A DNA stretch of 64,000 nucleotides from Strigops habroptila (GCF_004027225.2 NC_044298.2:868001-932000); one strand, 5' to 3'. Counted from the stretch's first letter, positions 1-11,592 are shown. Notes: generated by a model not told the origin, from the letters alone. Program-made: numbers and translations.

Positions 1-3000
1 TCTTCTGCTTCTTCCGCACGAGCTGAGTGTAGCGCACCTGAGGACAACACCGGGGGATGCGTCAGGGAGCCCCAGGGGAGAGGACGCCCCCCCCGTGCCC
101 ACCCCCTACGGCCACGGGCTCTCACCGTGTCTGAGAGTTCAGGTTTCAGGTCCAGCTTGAGGAAGCGAAAGGCCACAACGGGCATGATGCAGACCACGGT
201 GGTGAGGGCGATGGTCAACCAGACTGTGGGCTGGGCCAGTGTGTTCTGTGCATTACCTGGGGGGGGGGGAGCATGAGGCCAGGCAGGGCTGGGCCGGGGT
301 AGCATGCTGCTGGGGTGGAGGGCATCGCTCAGCGCCCCTGGCACTCACCCACAAAACGGAACTGGTTGGGGAACATCTGGAAGAGCCCATCGCTGTGCAT
401 GGCAAACAGGATGGCGAAGTAGGTGGCCAGGCTGCCCCAGATGAAGAAGTGGTTGATGGCCGTCCAGAAGCCCGTGTCCAGCCCGATCTGGTGGAGAGGG
501 GAAGGAGGAAGCAGGGCTCAGGGGGCAGCCGTGGTGCTCTGAGCACGGCCGTGGGGCAGGATGGGACCCAAGCCTTCACCAGCTCTTTGTGTTCCAGGTG
601 AGGGGCACAGACCGAGCAGCCACGTCCCTACCTGCACGCTGACGACAATCACAAGGGAGGTGGCGACGGTGACGGCGAAGGACTGGTAGTCGGCCAGCTG
701 AGCTCCATCATCACGGGTGGCGTCAGCGAAGACGCCATAGGGGATGAAGAACATGAGGACAGAGGTGTAGATGCCCTGGGCGATGCAGATGAAGAACTCC
801 CGTTTGTTGAAGAGCAGGTTCAGCTGCCCCGGCTCGTAGAGCTTGGGGTACTCCATGCTCCGCTGCTCTGGCACGTCCTGGGGACACAGGGCACACACTG
901 GGCACCTTCCTGCAGCCCCGGGCAGGCAGAACCTGCTCCCTGGGGCTGGGCCAGCCTTCACCACTGCCCGTGGAGGGACAAGGACAGCCCAGCCCAGGCA
1001 CCCGGGCAGCCCTTCCTCCTGCAGATGGGCCACATAGGGGCCAGCTCCTTGTGTACCCAGGGAGCCCCTGCACTGCTCCCCGCCGTACCTGGTCGAACAC
1101 CCCCATGGCGAGCACGGGCAGCGACGTGTAGACGATGTTGTAGAGCGTGATGAAGTACTGGTCGTACACAGTCTGCGTGGAACGGAGCGCTCAGGGGGGG
1201 ACACCAGACCTGCCCTGTGCCCCGCTGTCCCTGTCCCTGTGCCCACCCCAAGCAGTGCGATACCCCAGGCTCCTCACACCCACCACATGCTGCCACGCTC
1301 CGGAGGGATCCCAGGCTGTGCCTGCTGGTGCAGGATGAGGCCCCGCTGGGAGCCTGGGGACCAGAGCATGCCTCAGAGCAGAGGGGTCCCGCGGGCAAAC
1401 CCTCTCCAAGTGTGAGGAGCCAACAACACACCTGCGCCGAGAAGCCGCAGAAGAAGCCAAACCAGAAGTGGACCATGGTGAAGGCAAAGTTCTTGTAGAA
1501 GAAGTAGCAGAGGAACTTGCACATGCGTAGGTAGGACCAGCGTCCATGCACCAGGAGCAGGCGCTGCAGGAACTTGAACTGGGAGAAGGAGTAGTCAGAG
1601 GCCAGCACTGCCTGGATGCCCTCCTGCCCGCTGATGCCCACCCCGATGTGGGCGGCTGTGGAGGGAAGAGACACGTGGAGTGAGAAGGGCTCTGCCAGGA
1701 GCAGAGGGGACCAGGGGTGGCATCTCCCCACCGGGACTGTGTTCCTGCAGGGCACACAGGGGCAAGGACAGAGGCTGCCATGGGATGGTGCAAGGGGGGA
1801 TCTATCCCTCCGCCTGCTGCCCAGACCCCAGGACTCACTCTTGATCATGCTGACATCGTTGGCCCCGTCCCCGATGGCCAGGGTCACAGCTTTCTTGTAC
1901 TTCTTCACCAGCTCCACCACCTGGGCCTTCTGCAGGGGTGTGACACGGCAGCAGATGACGGCCTTGCAGGCACACGCCGTCTCCAGGAACTCCACCTCCA
2001 TGTCAGCCTCCAGCGCGTGGGCCTGCAAGGAGAGCAGGGGGACACTGGGGACACAGCCCAGAGCTGGGCACGGTGCCCCGTCCAGCCACGCTCCCAGGTC
2101 CCTACCAGGCTGTGCCCATTGATGACCAGGGCATATTCACCCGCGATGGCTTCCAGCACAGAGGTGAGCTTGGAAGAGGAGAGTTTCTCCTGGTAGGAGA
2201 AGCCGTTGCTTATGGAGCGTGATGCATCCATCATCTTCTCACGGGCTTTCCTGAGCAGAAAGAGAAGGGTCAGGGGGCCCCGACTGAGGGCGCTTCCGTA
2301 TCCCCCAGTTCCCCACATGCAGCCATGCCCCACGCCAGCCCCACGCATGCCCTCTGCCCCCAACCCTCACCTGAGCTCCTCTCGCACCTCCAGCACAGTG
2401 TGGCCCGTGACCACAAACACCTCGGTCATGTCGTCCGTCAGCATCTTGCAGGAGTAGCCGATGTTCACGGCTGTTTCTGGGGATGGGAAACAGGGGCTGA
2501 GCCAGGCTTAGCCCAGGGGGCAGCACATGTCCCACCACCCCCCGGACAAACATGCTCATCTCCAGCCAGCCCAGACCCCCACCCCAGCACTGCCTCACCC
2601 TGTTTGTCCCCCGTCAGCACCCAGATCTTGATGTTGGCCAGCGTCAGGATGGCGATGGTTTCAGGGACCCCCTGCTGCAGTTTGTCCTCGATGGCCGTAG
2701 CTCCAAGCAGCTGGAGGACCCAAAGAGGCGGGAGGTCAGGCTGCCCCCCAGCCCCCTCCCACTCCCCAGTGCCCCCAGCCCACATACCATCATATCGTGC
2801 TCCACCTCATCGTAGAGCTGAGCCAGGCGATCCTCCCGGGCCTCGGGGGCACTGCTGGCTCGGCGCAGCCGCTCGGACCACTCCTCGTAGTAGCTCTCCT
2901 CCAGGTCTTTGTAGGCCAGCACCAGCGTCCGCAGCCCCTCGCCAGCATATTCCTGCAGTGGCCAGAGCTGGGTGAAGGGACAGACCCTGACGGTGTCCCC

Positions 3001-6000
3001 AGACCCCGATGGCCCCCCAGGGCAAGGCATAAGCCGGGCTCCACGCCTCTGGGCAGCCCCTCTTCCCTCCCCAGCCCTGCCCGCAGGACGCTGCCACGCT
3101 CACATTGAGGTGGTCGGTGGTGACGTTGGTCAGGTCCTGGTTGACGGGGTGCAGGCGCTCCAGCAGGATGGTGTCAGCACCTTTGCAGTACAGCCGGATC
3201 TTGCCCTCGGGGCTGCGGACTGTGGGGAGCAGGGAACAAGCTGCTCAGGGGAGGAGGAGCAGGTCCCATGACCCTACGATGCCTCCACAGTCACGTCACC
3301 ATCTGCATGCGGCTGGACCCCCGTCCACCGCAGGAAGCCCCCAGCCCTCCCAGCCCCTGTGCCGGGCCCAGGGTCTCACCGATGACAGACATGCGCTTGC
3401 GGATGTTGTTGAAGTCCAGGATGGCCAGCAGCTGGTACGTGATGGCTCGCCCCAGCTCATGCACCGTGATTGTCTTGGGGGTGCGGGACCGGAACACGAA
3501 GCCAAAGTTCCTGGCGGCTGTGACCAGCGCTCCCTCGTCTGGGGACTGAGCCTTGTAATACAGCTCCCCTGGGGACAGCACGGGGGTGAGAGGCAGTGCC
3601 ACAGCCCGAGCCACGCAGGGAGCAGGGACAGGACCCGTCCTCTGCACCCACCTTCGCTCTTCTCCTCAGACATGACAGTGTGGCAGAGCGAGAGCAGGCG
3701 GAAGAACTCGTGCACGTGGGGGTCTCCCAGCTTGATGGCTTCCAGCAGGCTGGGGTCCCAGAACTGGAACCGGGGGTCCGCCAGTGGGTTGAAGGAGAAG
3801 TCGACTGGCTCTGGCCGCTGGCAGGGGCAGAGAGGGGGTTATGCCGCTGCGGGCAGCAGCACGGCCAGGCACCGGCCCTGCAGCACCCTCACCTCTCCCA
3901 GCTCTGCCTTGTGGCCCAGCATGTCCTGCACATCACCTGCGAACCGGGACACAGAGTTAACCAGGAAAGGGCCCCAACGCTGCAGCTCCACCAGCACCCA
4001 TGCTCAGGGGTGCCACCACACTATGGCTGCGTCCCCTCGTCCCCCAGGGTCTGCAGGAGGGGACCTGGTGCACCCACACCCTGTGGGCAGACCCAGCCCG
4101 TCCCTGGTGCCTTGTGCTCACCGTAGCTGTGCCCATTCACAGAGCACTTGCTGAAGACCATGATGTTCTGGGTGAGGGTGCCGGTCTTGTCAGAGAAGAT
4201 GTACTCCACCTGCCCCAGCTCCTCATTGAGGGTGGTGGTCCGGGCCTCGGCTGGCGTCCGGCGCTTGGCACAGTACATCTTCTTGTCCCAGTTGATGAAG
4301 TAGCTGTGGCCGAGGCGGATCACCTCCACGCTGCAGAGGGGACAGCCGGGTGTCACCGGGGCAGGGCAGCTCTGCTGAGCCAGTGACGGGCACACACACC
4401 CCCTTCCCAGGCCCCCAAGTGCCTGGGTTGCCCCCGCACCCAGGGCCCCCATGCTGCTTGCTGGCTCCCGCACCCTTCCCCAGGGCTGGCCCGCACCCGC
4501 TCCTACCAACAGCCACCGCCAAGCCTGGGCTGGGGTCGCAGGGCCTGGCAGCGAGGGGGCAGCCCATAGGGCTCCCTGGGCATGTCCCCAAACCCCCTCC
4601 CCAGCCCCCAGGGCAGACAGCAATGAGCTAGTGGCAGGGGTGGGGGCGACACGTTCTTACCTCGGGGCTAAGGGTGACAGAACCCATGCTGGGGAACGAA
4701 AAGAGAGAGAAATTAAAAGAGAGAGAGAAGGGGACAGTGCAGGAGCCTGGGAGCTGCAGGAAGGCAGAGCAAAATAACCAGCATGCAGCCAGGGCAGGGA
4801 GAGACGAGCAGCCAGACACAGCCGGGGGGCCCCGAGGGACCTGTGGGGTCTCAGGTCTTGGGGTATCCCCGAGGGCAGACGTGGCCCATCACCAGGAGAG
4901 CAGCCCGCGCCCACCCCATGCACACAGCTCTGCCCGTGCGTCTCCATCCCCATCTCCCCTCCCCAGAGGGCATCCCTAATTCCTCGTGCCTGCCCCTCAC
5001 ACACCCCCAGCCCCTTGGTCAGTGCCCTACCTTACGTAGAGTGAGATGGGCACCACAGTGTTGAGGATGATGATGTAGGACCAGAAGGAGAGGAAGCCCG
5101 AGAAGAAGGCACTGTGCACGCCCTCGTCCCAGGGCAGGTAGATCTGGAAGCAGACGCCCACCTCATGCTCCCAGATGGCATTGCCAATGGCCAGAATCAC
5201 GCCCATGCACACCAGGAACCCGAAGATCTGGGGACAGGACAGAACATCAGAGCCCAAACCAGGCCACAGCCAGGGCCCCCTGGGGTCTGCCTCCTGCATA
5301 CCCAGAGCACCAGCGTGTTCATCAGCCGATCGATGCTCGTCCGCTTGAACTTGGTCCGGCCGCTGTTCTGCATGAGCTTGGTGTCAGGCCCTGGACGAGG
5401 GAAGAGTGTCAGGGGGTCTCTCCCTTGTGTGTAGGGCAGTGGTGGCTGCTGTCCCAACCCACCTGCAAAGATGACGAGGCCAAAGCACCACTCGGTGTTG
5501 CGCAGGACGCAGCCCCGCAGCAGCATGTTCTGGTTGCTCAGGGGGTACTTGTTCTCCTTCCAGTACAGCGTCCCTCCAAACTTGTCCAGCTTGTTGTTGG
5601 GGGGTTCACAGATCACCTCACCTGGGCGCAGGGGATGGCTCGGCTGTAATGTGCCTTCTCCACGTGCCCAGCTCCAGCCCAGTGCTCCCGGCACCATCCC
5701 CAGCTCCCCAGAGATCTGATTCAAAGCATGGGACCACAACAGCGCGGGGATGGTCCTGGTCTCTCCAGGGTGGGCCCACGACAGGGTGATGGAGGAGGAA
5801 ACCCAGGGGCTGGTCGCAGGTACTCACCATCAAACCCAGCCAGCTTGCTGGTGTCACCCAGCTCCGAGGTGACGGGGATGGCCTGTCGCACCTTCATGTT
5901 GGTCTCTCTGCGGGCAAGGAGGTACCACACGTGGGGTGAGAGGCAGCAGATGCTCCCTGCGTTTGGGTCCCCAGCAGTTCCTGCCCTGCCCACAGCCCGT

Positions 6001-8547
6001 TCTCACTCCTACCTCTCGCCTTCCCCTGCCACCCGAGGCGAGCAGGGGTTACGTACCCGTCCAGCTCCGCAGTCTCTATGTAGCACAACCCATGGGGTTC
6101 ACTGCTGGAGAGCAGGAGGAGGTCAGCCTGCCGGGAGAGACACGGGAAGGGTTGTGCTGGCACCGGGGCTCCCCTCCACCTTGCCTTCCCCAAGGAAGCC
6201 AGGGGCCAGCGGGGTCCAGAGCTGGGTGTCCTCAGCATGGTGCTGCCGGCACCCTGGACACCATCTCCTGAAGCAGCCACATCAGGCAAATCCCCAGAGC
6301 TCAAACGCTACCTCCTAAAGGTAACTTCCCAGCTGGGAAGCCCCTGACGCCTCCACCCCAAGAGGTGATGGAGGAGCACCACGCCGTGCCCCTGTCCCTG
6401 TGTGCCACCAAGCCAGGACCATGCTTGTGTTGGGGCCACACTCACCGCCACGAACTGGTTGTTCTCCAGCTTGATGATGTCTCCTACACGGACGTTCATC
6501 CACTGCTCCTGCCGGAGGCTGCAGAGGGACAGCGCAGTGGAGTTAGGCGGGAGCTGGCAGCGCTCTGCTCCCCTGCCTGCAGCCCCTGTGCCATGTCCTG
6601 GGGGGGGCCGTGCCCCCTCCCTGGCTGTCCCATCCCTGTGACACTCACACTCCGCTGATCAGCACCTGAGACTGCCGGTTGTTCACCTGGTTGTCACTTT
6701 TATGGCGGAACTGGGTGCAGAGGGGAAGAGGCAGCAGCGTCAGCCCCGCTGGGGATGGGGTCCTGCAGCCCTCCCCCTGCACACCCGCACCAGGATCACA
6801 GCCCCAAGTCCCCCAGCCTGGACAGAGGGGCATGTGGGGGACCACTCACATAGTCGTCGGTGGCATCTTTGACAGCTGTGATGGTTAAGACAAGAACCAA
6901 AGGCACGATGGTGGTGAACCAGGAGAGTGAAGAGATCTGCGGGATCAGCTGGGGACAGGGAGTGGGAGCTGGGGGGGACCAGGCCAGCCCCAAGCCCACA
7001 CTACCCCTGCTCAAGGGTGTCAAACCCACTGCTTTGCAGGGGCAGGATGTGTCCTGGGCCCTCCCAGCTGCCCAGCCAAGGAAGGAGACCATCGGGGAGC
7101 CCCATCTGCCTCCCCGGGCCCCCCAGCACTCACCTGCAGGATGAGGAGGAAGAGGAAATAGGTGTTGGCCACTTCCTGGAACTGCTCGAAGAGGTTGACA
7201 GGCAGGAAGGTGATGATGTTGTACTTGGAGGTCTTGATGCAGTTGCTCTGGGGATGGACAGCACAAGAGAGGGGGTCATGAGTTGCTGAGGCCCCCGTGG
7301 CCCCCCAGCATCACTCTGAGAGCTGCAGCTCACCGTGGCCCTAACCGGGGAGCTCAGCTCAGCAGCTCCTACCCCTCCTCTAACTCTTCCTTAAGAAGCA
7401 GATTCCTTCCCCTGGGTCACCCGCCGGTACCCAGGGAGCAGCCGGTACCCAGGGACCCGCCTCCTCCAGCAGCAGCATCCAGCCCCCCAAGGGTTACCCC
7501 AATGCAGCCCCCCCGCTCCCCGCTCCCCACCCTGGGGCTGAGGCAGGGCCTGGTCTGCAGCAGCCAGAGACCAGCTCCAGCGCGGAGGGGGGGCCGAGGT
7601 GAGCACTGCCCGTCCTCCGGGAGCTCCAATCAGCCAGACCCATTAATGAGCCACCCAGAGCAGTGGGGACCAGGCACAGGGGTGCAGGAGCCGGGGCGGG
7701 GGGGGTCAGGCTCCAGCAGGAGATGGGGCGCTGCATCCCTCATGGCAGTGCAGTGCTGTGCTGGGCAGTGCAGTGCTGTGCTGTGTTGTGCTGTGCTGGG
7801 CAGTGCAGTGCTGTGCTGTGTTGTGCTGTGCAGAGCAGTGCAGTGCTGTGCTGTGTTGTGCTGGGCAGTGCTGTGCTGGGCAGTGCAGTGCAGTGCTGTG
7901 CTGGGCAGTGCAGTGCTGTGCTGTGTTGTGCTGGGCAGAGCAGTGCAGTGCAGTGAAGTGCTGGGCTGTGCTGGGAAGTGCTGTGTTGTGCCGTGCAGAG
8001 CAGTGCAGAGCAGTGCAGTGCAGTGTCGTGCCATGCAGAGCAGCGCAGAGCAGTGCTGTGCAGAGCAGAGCAGTGCCATGCAGAGCAGTGCAGTGCTGTG
8101 CAGTGCCGTGCAGTGCCGTCTTGTGCCATGCAGAGCAGTGCTGTGCTGTGCTGTGCAGTGCCGCGTTGTGCCGTGCACAGCAGTGCAGTGCAGTGCCGTG
8201 CAGTGCCCCTGCAGCCATTAACACTCATCAGCACAACTGTCTCAGGGACAAACATCTATTTTTATCTGTAAACCCGCCCCCCCCGCACTGACCCGGGCCC
8301 CAGCGCCCCCCCCCCGAGCTGCTCATCCCCCCCCCCCCGCGCACTCACTGCGTACTGGAACTTCTCGTTGTACTCCCGCGCGTTGGCTCGCACCCGCCTC
8401 TCCTCCTCTGCAACACAGCGCGGAGCCCGCTCAGCCCCCAGCCACAGCCCCCCCTGCGCCCCCAGCCCCCCCCGCCGCGCACCCACCGGCCCCGCGGGGC
8501 TCCCGGACCCGCGGCCACTTCCCGGGCATCTCCCGGGGCACGGTCAT
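1..8547 (-). CDS. ATP8B2: Phospholipid-transporting P4-ATPase ATP8B2 (3' end beyond window)
   Basis: Catalytic subunit of a lipid flippase that moves phospholipid (phosphatidylcholine reported for the human protein) to the cytosolic leaflet, normally with a CDC50 subunit. Exons in transcript order: 8487-8547, 8349-8407, 7134-7247, 6850-6948, 6649-6710, 6446-6518, 6057-6127, 5828-5907, 5463-5621, 5302-5390, 5031-5227, 4122-4330, 3893-3936, 3652-3817, 3380-3568, 3104-3219, 2788-2952, 2599-2710, 2371-2476, 2106-2250, 1839-2022, 1432-1655, 1089-1172, 632-877, 349-487, 126-256, 1-37 (partial). All junctions are GT/AG and phases close, giving about 1120 residues. Visible motifs: DGETN (actuator domain), PISL in the fourth membrane segment, DKTGTLT with the phosphorylated Asp near residue 402, GDGAND hinge, and a run of C-terminal membrane segments. 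The start at 8545-8547 gives the MTVP..MP.KW N-terminus I recall from a human isoform. Only the cytosolic tail is missing, past the left edge. Confidence 0.96.
4661..4688 (-). other. ATP8B2: Candidate 28-nt cryptic or poison exon in ATP8B2
   Basis: Between coding exons 5031-5227 and 4122-4330, a 28-nt segment on the minus strand is preceded by an unusually long pyrimidine tract (complement of about 4691-4738) ending in CAG, and followed by the strong donor GAG|GTAAGAAC. Its length is not a multiple of three: inclusion would shift the next exon and bring in a stop within it. It is therefore not part of the normal protein. I infer a possible NMD-linked or cryptic exon from splice signals alone; no transcript evidence is available. 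Confidence 0.4.
7743..8207. repeat. Pentamer-based minisatellite (GCAGT/GCTGT) in an ATP8B2 intron
   Basis: About 465 bp of near-perfect 5-bp units, GCAGT and GCTGT, often paired as a 10-bp cagtgctgtg unit, with variants GGGCAGT, GAGCAGT and GCCGT. It lies in the intron between the second and third ATP8B2 coding exons. Because 5 is prime to 3, every frame on both strands stays nearly stop-free, which produces spurious open frames. The array is not coding. Confidence 0.95.
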
Positions 8548-8930
8548 GGCTGCGGCTCCATCCCGCGCTGCCGCTGCCCCGGCCCGGGCCCTCCCGCCCC
8601 GCCCCACCGCGTTACCGGGGCCCACCGGGGCCTACCGCGGCCTTACCGGGCCTCCCCCCGCCCCGGCTCACCTGGGGCTCGGCGGGCCGCGCACCGCTCC
8701 ATGGCCCGCGGCCCCGCAGCCCATGGGGAGCGGGCGGGCGGGCGGGCCGGGGGCCGGTACCGGGGCCGCTGCGGCCCCGCTCCCGCTGCCGCGCCGCTAC
8801 CGCCGGCTCAGCGCCCCATGGCCGCGGCGGCGCCGGTCGGCGGCGGAAGTGAGGGGGGGGGGAGAACCGGGATGGAACCGGGGACGGGGCGGCCCCGAGG
8901 GGGGGGCAGCGGGGTCCTGGGAGCGCGGGG
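8548..8930 (-). promoter_or_regulatory. ATP8B2: ATP8B2 CpG-island promoter and 5' UTR
   Basis: The sequence upstream of the ATP8B2 start codon is extremely GC- and CpG-rich with no TATA box. It contains an ETS-like GGAAGT near 8845 and poly-G runs. The transcription start is probably within roughly 8600-8830 but cannot be placed exactly. The preceding gene, AQP10, ends at about 9030, so the whole promoter must fit in a few hundred bases. Confidence 0.7.
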
Positions 8931-8934
8931 GGGC

Positions 8935-9043
8935 ACCCCACGGACACCCCACGGACACCCCACGGACACCCCATGGACACCCCACGGACATCCCACGGAC
9001 ACCCCACAGACTCCCCACGGACACCCCACAGACACCCCATGGC
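8935..9043. repeat. 11-bp tandem array (GGACACCCCAC) just past AQP10
   Basis: About ten copies of an 11-bp unit with C/T and G/A variants, immediately beyond the AQP10 stop codon. On the transcribed strand the unit reads GTGGGGTGTCC, which is G/U-rich and sits where a poly(A) downstream element is expected, about 15-120 nt past the AATAAA. Confidence 0.92.
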
Positions 9044-9044
9044 T

Positions 9045-10777
9045 TCAGGGCTCATTTATTGGTGCAATGGGGGTCATGGGGAGCCGGTGCCACAGACTGG
9101 AGGTAGGGGCTGTCTCCAGCATCCTCCTGGTGTCCTTCTCTGTGGGTGAGGTCTCGGGGTCCGTGGGGCCGGTGGCCTCACCCCGGCTGGTGGGGACCGG
9201 GGAGCTCTGCTCGGCCACGTCGGCGCCCTCCAACAGTGGGTGGTGGAACGCCACGAGGAGCTGGTACAGGGCTGAGCCCACGGCAGCGCCCAGCATCGGT
9301 GCCACCACCGGCACCCACCACCACCCGTTGCCCCTGCTGGGGACGGGGCACGGTGGGCAAGGCGTCACCCCTGCGCGCCCCACCTTCACCCCCTTCCCTC
9401 AACCCACCTGAAGACCTCTGTGCCCCAACCTGCCACGTAGGTGAAGAGCCGGGGCCCGAAATCCCGTGCAGGATTCATGGGGCAGCCGCAGTTGGAGTTC
9501 ATGGAGACCTCGATGGAGAACACCAGCAGGGCCACAACCACTGGCTCCAGGCCCTTGGGGACACCTTTGTTGCGGGTGTCCAGGATGGCCAGGATGCCCA
9601 CGATCAGCAGCGCCGTGGCTATCACCTGCGGGGCCGGTGTGACAGCTCAGCACCGTGGGGACCAGCGCCGCCGGGTTGGGGGGAGCCAAACCTGGCACCC
9701 ACCTGGTCCAAGAAGCCATTGGAGAGGGACAGGTAGTCAGCGGGGTAGGTGGCAAAGATGGAGGCGGTTTCCCGGGGGCCGGAGGCGGTGAGGGTCCCGT
9801 TGCTGTAGTGATGGATGGCGTCTGTGGAGCGGAGGCAGAGCCCTTGTGGGGAGCCCGGTCACCCTGGCACCGCCGCCAGGCACCGGCCCCCGGCCCCGTA
9901 CCATAGTACAGAGCGTAGACGATTCCGGCGGCGATGAACGCTCCCAGGGTCTGCACGGCCACGAAGATGGGCAACTTCCACCAGGGAAACTGCTCCAGCA
10001 AGCACATGGTGAGGGTGAACGCGGGGTTCAGGTGGGCCCCTGCAACGGAGCAGGGAGAGGGGCTGGGAGCAGGGGTCCCTGGAGCCAGGGGACAGCGGGA
10101 GCGGGGCCCCCTCCCCAGCCTCACCGGAGACTCCCCCTGCTATGTAGATGGACACCATGACAGCCAGGGCGCCCGCCAGGTACACAGTGAGGATGTTCCC
10201 CTTGGTCTCGGAGCTGGTGACCATCTGTGCTGAGCCGCTCAGGGTGATGAGCTGCAGAAGAAGGACACGGCTCCAGCACAGCCCCTCGCCGAGCCCCCAG
10301 CCCGCTCCCCGGGGGCAGGATCAGCGCTGAGCGCAGGCAGCAGGAGAGCAGCCAGGCGAGGGCTGCTCAGTGCTGCTGCCTGCACCATCTCCATCCCGCA
10401 TCCCCCGGGCTCCAGCTTTGGGCACCACATGGGGACAGGCAGGGAGGTGGTGACTGCTCTTGCTTGTGGTTCTGATGGCAAAGTACACAGCTGTGCTTCC
10501 CTGGGGAACCTAATCCTAACCCGTGTGACAGCTCCCGTGCCCGTGTTGTGCTGGAGCCGCTGTGACACAGTGTGTACCGCGTCCAAGCAGGAGGCCGGGT
10601 AATGCCTCCATGAGCACGGTGCAGCCCCAACCCCCCCCCCCCGCCCCAAACCCCCCCGTGTGCCCCGCTCACGATGAGCACGAGGACGGCCAGCAGCTCA
10701 GCCAGGCACTCCCGCGCCAGCTGGTTCTGGATGTGGAGCAGAGCCCGGGCTCTCTCCAAGAAGGAAGAGGTGCCCAT
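9045..10777 (-). CDS. AQP10: Aquaporin-10, aquaglyceroporin
   Basis: Plasma-membrane channel for water and glycerol. Exons in transcript order: 10673-10777, 10125-10251, 9902-10039, 9703-9821, 9408-9625, 9045-9336. Phases close to 999 nt, giving 332 residues against about 301 in human. The two pore motifs are intact: NPA at residues 82-84 and NPARD at 214-218, the trailing Asp being typical of glycerol-conducting members. Six hydrophobic segments are visible, and an NGT glycosylation site lies in the extracellular loop, as in the human protein. The start codon is about 30 nt past the expected TATA-directed start site. The C-terminal tail after the [12 protein letters not shown] segment and its HHP is longer than human and unlike it. 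The stop codon falls 8 nt after the AATAAA, so the poly(A) signal lies inside the reading frame. Confidence 0.94.
9055..9060 (-). terminator. AQP10: AQP10 poly(A) signal AATAAA
   Basis: The complement of TTTATT reads AATAAA in the last AQP10 exon. It is the only canonical signal before ATP8B2 begins. It precedes the annotated stop (9045-9047), and the expected cleavage window (10-30 nt downstream) overlaps the stop and the start of the G/U-rich 11-bp array. Confidence 0.75.
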
Positions 10778-10833
10778 GGGGCCGGTCGGGAGCAGGCAGT
10801 GGCAGCGGTGGCACCGGGCTCTGCCCCAGCCAG

Positions 10834-10841
10834 GTTTTATG
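10834..10841 (-). promoter_or_regulatory. AQP10: TATA box of AQP10 (CATAAAA)
   Basis: The complement reads CATAAAAC, lying 57 nt upstream of the AQP10 start codon. A start site 25-30 nt downstream would leave a 5' UTR of about 30 nt. The neighbouring genes have CpG-island promoters without TATA, so this suggests a tissue-restricted gene. Confidence 0.6.
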
Positions 10842-10844
10842 AGC

Positions 10845-11274
10845 CCCGGTGCTGGAGTGGGTGATAACGTGCAGACTTTACACCAATCGGAGCCACAGCA
10901 CAGGGAGGCGCCTGGCAGGGACCAGAGTCCCGCGTGGGGCCGGGGACAGCGGCGTGGCCCCGGTAGGACCGGAGCCCCCGCGGGTCCGCAGGCTCCGGTG
11001 AGCCAGCACAGGCGGGTGTGCTCCAGGGAGCTCCGCTTTTCCCTGCTGGATCCCTGCCCACGGGCAGCACTAATGAAGAGTAATGAAGAAGCCTTGGAAA
11101 GGCTCCTGGGCTGGGCCCTTGAGAGGGGCACAGGAGACCGGACGTGGGAAGGGGAGAGGGAGGTGGGCAGGGATCAGCACAGAGAAGCCCATTGCTGCCT
11201 GCACCCAGGAGCCACCCGGTGGGTTCCTGCCTCTGCATCGGGCAGGTTCTGGCCTGAAGGAGCCTGGCAGGTCA
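10845..11274. other. Intergenic region between HAX1 poly(A) site and AQP10 promoter
   Basis: About 430 bp separate the HAX1 cleavage region from the AQP10 TATA box. I see no open reading frame with family resemblance, no RNA gene and no repeat. It probably holds proximal AQP10 control elements. Confidence 0.6.
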
Positions 11275-11292
11275 CCATTAGCATAAATAGAC

Positions 11293-11298
11293 TTTATT
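11293..11298 (-). terminator. HAX1: HAX1 poly(A) signal AATAAA
   Basis: The complement of TTTATT reads AATAAAG, about 295 nt downstream of the HAX1 stop. It sets a short 3' UTR that includes the CCAT tetramer repeat. Confidence 0.8.
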
Positions 11299-11448
11299 GC
11301 TCTGTACACATGTGCAAGCACAGACTCAGCCCCCCAAGGGGTCCCTCTGCAGAAGACAGGCAGCCCCCAGGCACCAGCTCCCAGCAGGATCTGATCCATC
11401 TGTAACAGGAACAGGCGGTGAGAAGAGGCTGCTGCCGGTGTCCGTCGG

Positions 11449-11516
11449 TCCATCCATCCATCCATCCATCCATCCATCCATCCATCCATCCATCCATCCA
11501 TCCATCCATCCATCCG
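11449..11516. repeat. (CCAT)n microsatellite in the HAX1 3' UTR
   Basis: About 16 uninterrupted CCAT units, which read as TGGA repeats in the HAX1 transcript. The array lies between the stop (11593) and the poly(A) signal (11293), so it is transcribed. It is likely polymorphic in length. Confidence 0.97.
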
Positions 11517-11592
11517 TCCCCATGGCCCTGGGAAGCCCCAGGGTCCCCCCACCCATCACACCTACAGGGTGCTCAGCCGGGCTGGGGCACAG

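Noticed and set aside
4661-4688. Treating the 28-nt ATP8B2 segment as a normal coding exon
   Set aside because: Skipping it gives a perfect phase match between 5031-5227 and 4122-4330 and the expected [14 protein letters not shown] sequence. Including it breaks the frame.
7630-8291. Cys/Ala/Val-rich and His/Thr/Ala-rich open frames
   Set aside because: Products of the 5-bp GCAGT/GCTGT minisatellite, open in every frame; no start context, splice support or family.
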